Position numbers and translations under genes: made by a program. Below are positions 60,352 through 64,000 of a stretch of 64,000 nucleotides of DNA, in pieces. The notes beneath the pieces are model-generated. The model saw only the letters and a list, made by a program, of their open reading frames with translations, was not told the origin of the DNA and made no database searches. The stretch lies in contig NZ_JAJTTH010000014.1 in NCBI RefSeq assembly GCF_021341665.1, forward strand, positions 62,001 to 126,000, written 5' to 3'. Position 1 is the stretch's first letter. Each line of letters opens with the position of its first letter. This DNA comes from Pseudomonas sp. Au-Pse12. GTDB taxonomy: Bacteria; Pseudomonadota; Gammaproteobacteria; Pseudomonadales; Pseudomonadaceae.

Positions 60352-62247
60352 ATGACAATAAGATCGCTACCCGCCCTCTCCCCCCTGAGCCTTGCCGTCC
60401 AGGCCCTGCTGCTGGCCGGCAGCCTGTCCCTGGGCGCGGCGGCCACAGCGGCCACCGCCCCGGCGGCACCTGCCAGCAAGAACGTCACCTGGGAAGACAT
60501 CGCCAACGACCACCTGACCACCCAGGACGTGCTGCAGTACGGCATGGGCACCAACGCCCAGCGCTGGAGCCCCCTGGCCCAGGTCAACGACAAGAACGTG
60601 TTCAAGCTGACCCCGGCCTGGTCCTATTCCTTCGGCGACGAGAAGCAGCGCGGCCAGGAATCCCAGGCCATCGTCAGCGACGGCGTGGTCTACGTCACCG
60701 GCTCCTACTCGCGGGTGTTCGCCCTCGACGCCAAGACCGGCAAGCGCCTGTGGACCTACAACCACCGCCTGCCGGACAACATTCGCCCGTGCTGCGACGT
60801 GGTCAACCGCGGCGCGGCGATCTACGGCGACAAGATCTACTTCGGCACCCTCGACGCCCGGGTCATCGCCCTGGACAAGAACACCGGCAAGGTGGTGTGG
60901 AACAAGAAGTTCGGCGACCACAGCGCCGGCTACACCATGACCGGCGCCCCGGTGCTGATCAAGGACAAGACCAGCGGCAAGGTGCTGCTGATCCACGGCA
61001 GCTCCGGCGACGAATTCGGCGTGGTCGGCCAGCTGTTCGCCCGCGACCCGGAGACCGGCGAAGAGGTGTGGATGCGGCCCTTCGTCGAAGGCCACATGGG
61101 CCGCCTGAACGGCAAGGACAGCACCCCCACCGGCGACGTCAAGGCACCGTCCTGGCCGGACGACAAGACCACCGAAACCGGCAAGGTCGAAGCCTGGAGC
61201 CACGGCGGCGGCGCCCCTTGGCAGAGCGCCAGCTTCGATGCCGAAACCAACACCATCATCGTCGGCGCCGGCAACCCCGGCCCGTGGAACACCTGGGCGC
61301 GCACCGCCAAGGACGGCAACCCCCACGACTACGACAGCCTGTACACCTCGGGCCAGGTTGGCGTCGACCCGAGCACCGGCGAAGTGAAATGGTTCTACCA
61401 GCACACACCGAACGATGCCTGGGACTTCTCCGGCAACAACGAACTGGTGCTGTTCGACTACAAGAACAAGGACGGCAAGGTGGTCAAGGCCACCGGCCAC
61501 GCCGACCGCAACGGCTTCTTCTACGTGGTGGACCGCAACAACGGCAAACTGCAGAACGCCTTCCCCTTCGTCGACAACATCACCTGGGCCAGCCACATCG
61601 ACCTCAAGACCGGGCGCCCGGTGGAAAACGCAGGCCAGCGTCCGGCCAAGCCGCTGCCGGGGGAAACCAAGGGCAAGCCGGTGGAAGTCTCGCCGCCGTT
61701 CCTGGGGGGCAAGAACTGGAACCCCATGGCCTACAGCCAGGACACCGGGCTGTTCTACATCCCCGGCAACCAGTGGAAGGAGGAGTACTGGACCGAGGAA
61801 GTGAACTACAAGAAAGGCTCGGCGTACCTGGGGATGGGCTTCCGTATCAAGCGCATGTACGACGACCACGTCGGCACCCTGCGGGCCATGGACCCGACCA
61901 CCGGCAAGCTGGTGTGGGAACACAAGGAACACCTGCCGCTGTGGGCCGGCGTCTTGGCGACCAAGGGCAACCTGGTGTTCACCGGCACCGGCGACGGCTT
62001 CTTCAAGGCCTTCGACGCCAAGACCGGCAAGGAGCTGTGGAAATTCCAGACCGGCAGCGGCATCGTCTCGCCGCCCATCACCTGGGAACAGGACGGCGAG
62101 CAGTACATCGGCGTGACCGTGGGCTACGGCGGCGCGGTGCCGCTGTGGGGCGGCGACATGGCCGAGCTGACCAAGCCGGTGGCCCAAGGCGGCTCGTTCT
62201 GGGTGTTCAAGATCCCGAGCTGGGATAACCAGACCGCCCAGCGCTGA
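60352..62247 (+). CDS. pedE: calcium-type PQQ-dependent alcohol dehydrogenase (PedE/ExaA type)
   Basis: 631 residues from ATG at 60352, the same length as P. putida PedE as I recall. Signal in residues 1-34. Disulfide Cys147-Cys148 in IRPCCDVVNRG. The active-site segment is AWDFSGNNE: Asp358 present, and Ser360 in place of the extra Asp, so the enzyme should use Ca2+. C-terminal propeller motif GYGGAVPLWGGDMAE. Periplasmic oxidation of ethanol and other alcohols, with electrons passing to cytochrome c550. Confidence 0.94.
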   Translation: MTIRSLPALSPLSLAVQALLLAGSLSLGAAATAATAPAAPASKNVTWEDIANDHLTTQDVLQYGMGTNAQRWSPLAQVNDKNVFKLTPAWSYSFGDEKQRGQESQAIVSDGVVYVTGSYSRVFALDAKTGKRLWTYNHRLPDNIRPCCDVVNRGAAIYGDKIYFGTLDARVIALDKNTGKVVWNKKFGDHSAGYTMTGAPVLIKDKTSGKVLLIHGSSGDEFGVVGQLFARDPETGEEVWMRPFVEGHMGRLNGKDSTPTGDVKAPSWPDDKTTETGKVEAWSHGGGAPWQSASFDAETNTIIVGAGNPGPWNTWARTAKDGNPHDYDSLYTSGQVGVDPSTGEVKWFYQHTPNDAWDFSGNNELVLFDYKNKDGKVVKATGHADRNGFFYVVDRNNGKLQNAFPFVDNITWASHIDLKTGRPVENAGQRPAKPLPGETKGKPVEVSPPFLGGKNWNPMAYSQDTGLFYIPGNQWKEEYWTEEVNYKKGSAYLGMGFRIKRMYDDHVGTLRAMDPTTGKLVWEHKEHLPLWAGVLATKGNLVFTGTGDGFFKAFDAKTGKELWKFQTGSGIVSPPITWEQDGEQYIGVTVGYGGAVPLWGGDMAELTKPVAQGGSFWVFKIPSWDNQTAQR

Positions 62248-62255
62248 CCGACTGG

Positions 62256-62318
62256 TGGCGAGGGAGCGTGCTCCCGCTGGGCCGCGCAGCGGCCCCGAAC
62301 CCTGCCCCACGCGATAGC
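62256..62318. repeat. single REP unit and hairpin after pedE
   Basis: TGGCGAGGGAGC-GTGCTCCCGCT at 62256-62278 is one arm of the REPIN seen at 56873 with one base changed. It is followed by a GGGCCGC GCA GCGGCCC hairpin. Nine bases after the pedE stop, it probably also ends the transcript. Confidence 0.8.
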
Positions 62319-62435
62319 TCAAGCCTACCGCGTGGGCCGGGTTCACGACGGCTACGCCCCCGGGGCGCCGGCCAGTCCAGCGGGCGCCGGCGCCCTCGCC
62401 CCACCCGCCTTCACTCCCGCCTGGAGAACCGCACC

Positions 62436-63095
62436 ATGAACTACCTGCCCCTTGTCCTGCTGTTGAGCCTGTCCCCCGCCTTCGCGGTGAACGTCGGCGA
62501 CGACGGCAACGACGTGCCCCTGACCATCAACGGCTGCCTGATTGCCGAATCCAGCCAATGCCCGGGCGCCAACCTGCGCGGCGCCAACCTGGCCAACCAG
62601 GACCTGCGCAAGATGAACCTGGCCGGCGCCGACCTCTCCGGCGCCGACCTGCGCCATGCCCAACTGGACCTGGCCAACCTGGAAAAAGCCCGCCTGCAAG
62701 GCGCCAACCTGACCCGCGCCAGCCTGCAACAGAGCAACCTGCGGCTGGCGGACTTCACCGACGCCAAGCTGATGGCAATCCAGGGCTGGGGCCTGTTTGC
62801 CCAGGGCGCGCAATTTGAGAACGCCAACCTCAGCGCGGCCTATCTGCAATTTGCCCGGCTGTCCGGGGCCAAGCTGCACCGGGCCAACCTGCAGGCGGCG
62901 GACCTGGAAATGGCCTGGCTGAGCAAGGCGGATCTGCAAGGGGCCAATCTGAGTGATGCCAATCTGCAGGAGGCCAAGCTGGGCGAGAGCAATCTGGAAC
63001 GCGCCGATTTGCGCGGGGCGCGGCAGCATTATGGGAATTTTCAGGATGCCAATATGGAGGGGTGTTTGGGGTGTCCGGGGAGTTGGGACAAGTAG
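62436..63095 (+). CDS. secreted pentapeptide-repeat protein
   Basis: 219 residues from ATG at 62436, with GGAG about 9 bp upstream. Signal MNYLPLVLLLSLSPAFA. About 24 tandem A(D/N)LXX pentapeptides in two blocks (about 43-115 and 128-205), interrupted by a short break (MAIQGWGLFAQ), which would form a right-handed quadrilateral beta-helix. The C-terminus has a CLGC pair. A pentapeptide-repeat gene also follows pedE in P. putida (PP_2673). Function unknown; export suggests a structural or binding role near the PQQ enzymes. Confidence 0.83.
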   Translation: MNYLPLVLLLSLSPAFAVNVGDDGNDVPLTINGCLIAESSQCPGANLRGANLANQDLRKMNLAGADLSGADLRHAQLDLANLEKARLQGANLTRASLQQSNLRLADFTDAKLMAIQGWGLFAQGAQFENANLSAAYLQFARLSGAKLHRANLQAADLEMAWLSKADLQGANLSDANLQEAKLGESNLERADLRGARQHYGNFQDANMEGCLGCPGSWDK

Positions 63096-63176
63096 GCCGT
63101 TGCCGCAGGCACTACCAAGCGCCTCACTGTGCCTGCTATTGGAGCAATCATCCGTTCAATGGCAGCTACAGCCCCG

Positions 63177-64000
63177 CTAGCCAAGTCGCGCCAGGTTTTC
63201 GTCGATGCGTGCCTGAATCATGCTCAAGGTGTCCGCGGTGATGCCACCCGGGAACCGGGACCGAGCACTGCGGGTAAAGCCGCTGGCAACCTGGCAGATG
63301 CGCTCGATGATATCGGTGGCATCCCTGGCCGAAAGCTCCGCCTCCACCGCCGCGAGCCTGAGCAAGTGCTTGCGGGTGATGTGCAGCGCCTCGCCCAATA
63401 TGTCCATCTGGTGATAGCCGCCCGGCCCCTCACAGAAGGTCACGTCGTAAGCCGGCGCCAGCTTCCACTGGCCGCTCGACGACATGAGGTAGGAAAAATT
63501 CTTCGGGTGGTCGTCGCGGTTGTTGAACGCCACGTTGAACACAATCCGGGCAAAAGCCAGCGCCTTTTCCCGCACATCATTGCAGCAGTACTGGGTGGCC
63601 CGCAGGAAATTGCTGTAGTCCAGCGCCCCGGCTGCTCGGTAGTCCGCGCCGGTAAAGGCGGCGAGGCTTTGCATGGGCACGCGCATGTCCTTGACCCGGT
63701 CGAATCGTCGGGTGGCGAAGGCCGCCTGCCCATTGGGTAGCTCGAAGTGTTCGCTATTCGACGTTTCGATGGCGCATTCGCGCAAGCATTGCGCATAGAC
63801 AGCTTCGATCGCACAGACCTCGGGGTGTTCACCCGCTCCCGGGAACTTGATCAACCAGGCATCCAGACCAGGTGCCGCGAGCGTGCTGAAGCGCCCTCGC
63901 GCAGGGTCGCGATAGAGCAAGGCCTTGGGTCGAGCGCCCTGCGGCGAGCCGCCCATCCGCAGCAGTCGCTGCAGAAACTCCCCGCCCTGGCCATGGAGCA
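63177..64000 (-). CDS. hipA: HipA-family serine/threonine kinase, N-terminal part missing
   Basis: Open through the right edge; the last ~274 codons are visible. In-frame residues at the edge read LHGQGGEFLQRLLRMGGSPQGARPK, the Gly-rich P-loop-like segment of HipA, then WLIKFPG (ATP-binding Lys), and the catalytic segment NNRDDHPKNFSYL and LAPAYDVTF. Typical HipA toxins phosphorylate an aminoacyl-tRNA synthetase and are bound by HipB. Whether a hipB accompanies this copy cannot be seen, as the 5' side lies outside the window. The 81-bp gap to the pentapeptide gene is unremarkable. Confidence 0.88.
   Translation of the reverse strand, partial: LHGQGGEFLQRLLRMGGSPQGARPKALLYRDPARGRFSTLAAPGLDAWLIKFPGAGEHPEVCAIEAVYAQCLRECAIETSNSEHFELPNGQAAFATRRFDRVKDMRVPMQSLAAFTGADYRAAGALDYSNFLRATQYCCNDVREKALAFARIVFNVAFNNRDDHPKNFSYLMSSSGQWKLAPAYDVTFCEGPGGYHQMDILGEALHITRKHLLRLAAVEAELSARDATDIIERICQVASGFTRSARSRFPGGITADTLSMIQARIDENLARLG

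Overview
The window is high-GC DNA from a Pseudomonas chromosome, most likely the P. fluorescens / P. protegens / P. putida side of the genus. Evidence: a type VI secretion locus in the gene order of P. aeruginosa HSI-2, a lanthanide/calcium PQQ alcohol-oxidation (ped) cluster in near-P. putida order, a DUF3077 protein, and Pseudomonas-type REP/REPIN repeats. Species was not determined; no rRNA, tRNA, CRISPR or insertion sequence was recognised.

Region 1 (1-8036, + strand): a tightly coupled metabolic/transport operon (DUF1302 outer-membrane protein, truncated by the left edge; DUF1329 protein; MHS-type MFS transporter; creatinase-fold M24 protein with a degenerate metal site; small membrane protein). 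Then come an HglS-type 2-oxoadipate dioxygenase/decarboxylase (lysine catabolism) and a predicted periplasmic FAD-linked oxidase.

Region 2 (8086-41000, almost all - strand, transcribed right to left): a complete H2-like T6SS. Structural order is tssA, tssB, tssC, tssE, [PAAR / DUF6402-like / membrane-anchored protein], tssF, tssG, clpV, sigma-54 activator, small lipoprotein, fha, tssJ, tssK, tssL, tssM, stp1 and stk1. It continues into an effector module: vgrG, DUF4123 adaptor, four tandem DUF3304 lipoproteins (putative immunity), and a Tle1-type phospholipase. No hcp or tssD is in the window. Downstream of tle1 lies an AT-rich stretch holding one intact secreted protein, a decayed putative immunity gene and a second copy of the last ~275 bp of tle1. 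This looks like the scar of effector/immunity cassette turnover. The PAAR cassette between tssE and tssF is a second probable effector/immunity module inside the structural operon.

Region 3 (41277-48344): two small unknown proteins, an Att-like ABC exporter (ATPase, single large FtsX-type permease, AttH-like lipoprotein), a YniB-family membrane protein and a VanW-family protein.

Region 4 (48509-63095): the PQQ-dependent alcohol oxidation cluster. It holds a hybrid sensor kinase (ErcS-like), an Fe-ADH (ErcA), an orphan pqqA-pqqB pair, an aldehyde dehydrogenase (ExaC/PedI), a lanthanide-type PQQ alcohol dehydrogenase (PedH), three periplasmic accessory proteins (metallohydrolase, SoxYZ-like carrier, substrate-binding-like protein), cytochrome c550 (PedF), a calcium-type PQQ alcohol dehydrogenase (PedE) and a secreted pentapeptide-repeat protein. 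Alcohols would be oxidised in the periplasm, with electrons passing to the c-type cytochrome and aldehydes handled by the NAD-dependent dehydrogenase. Several repeat families sit in the gaps. The window ends inside a HipA-family kinase gene.
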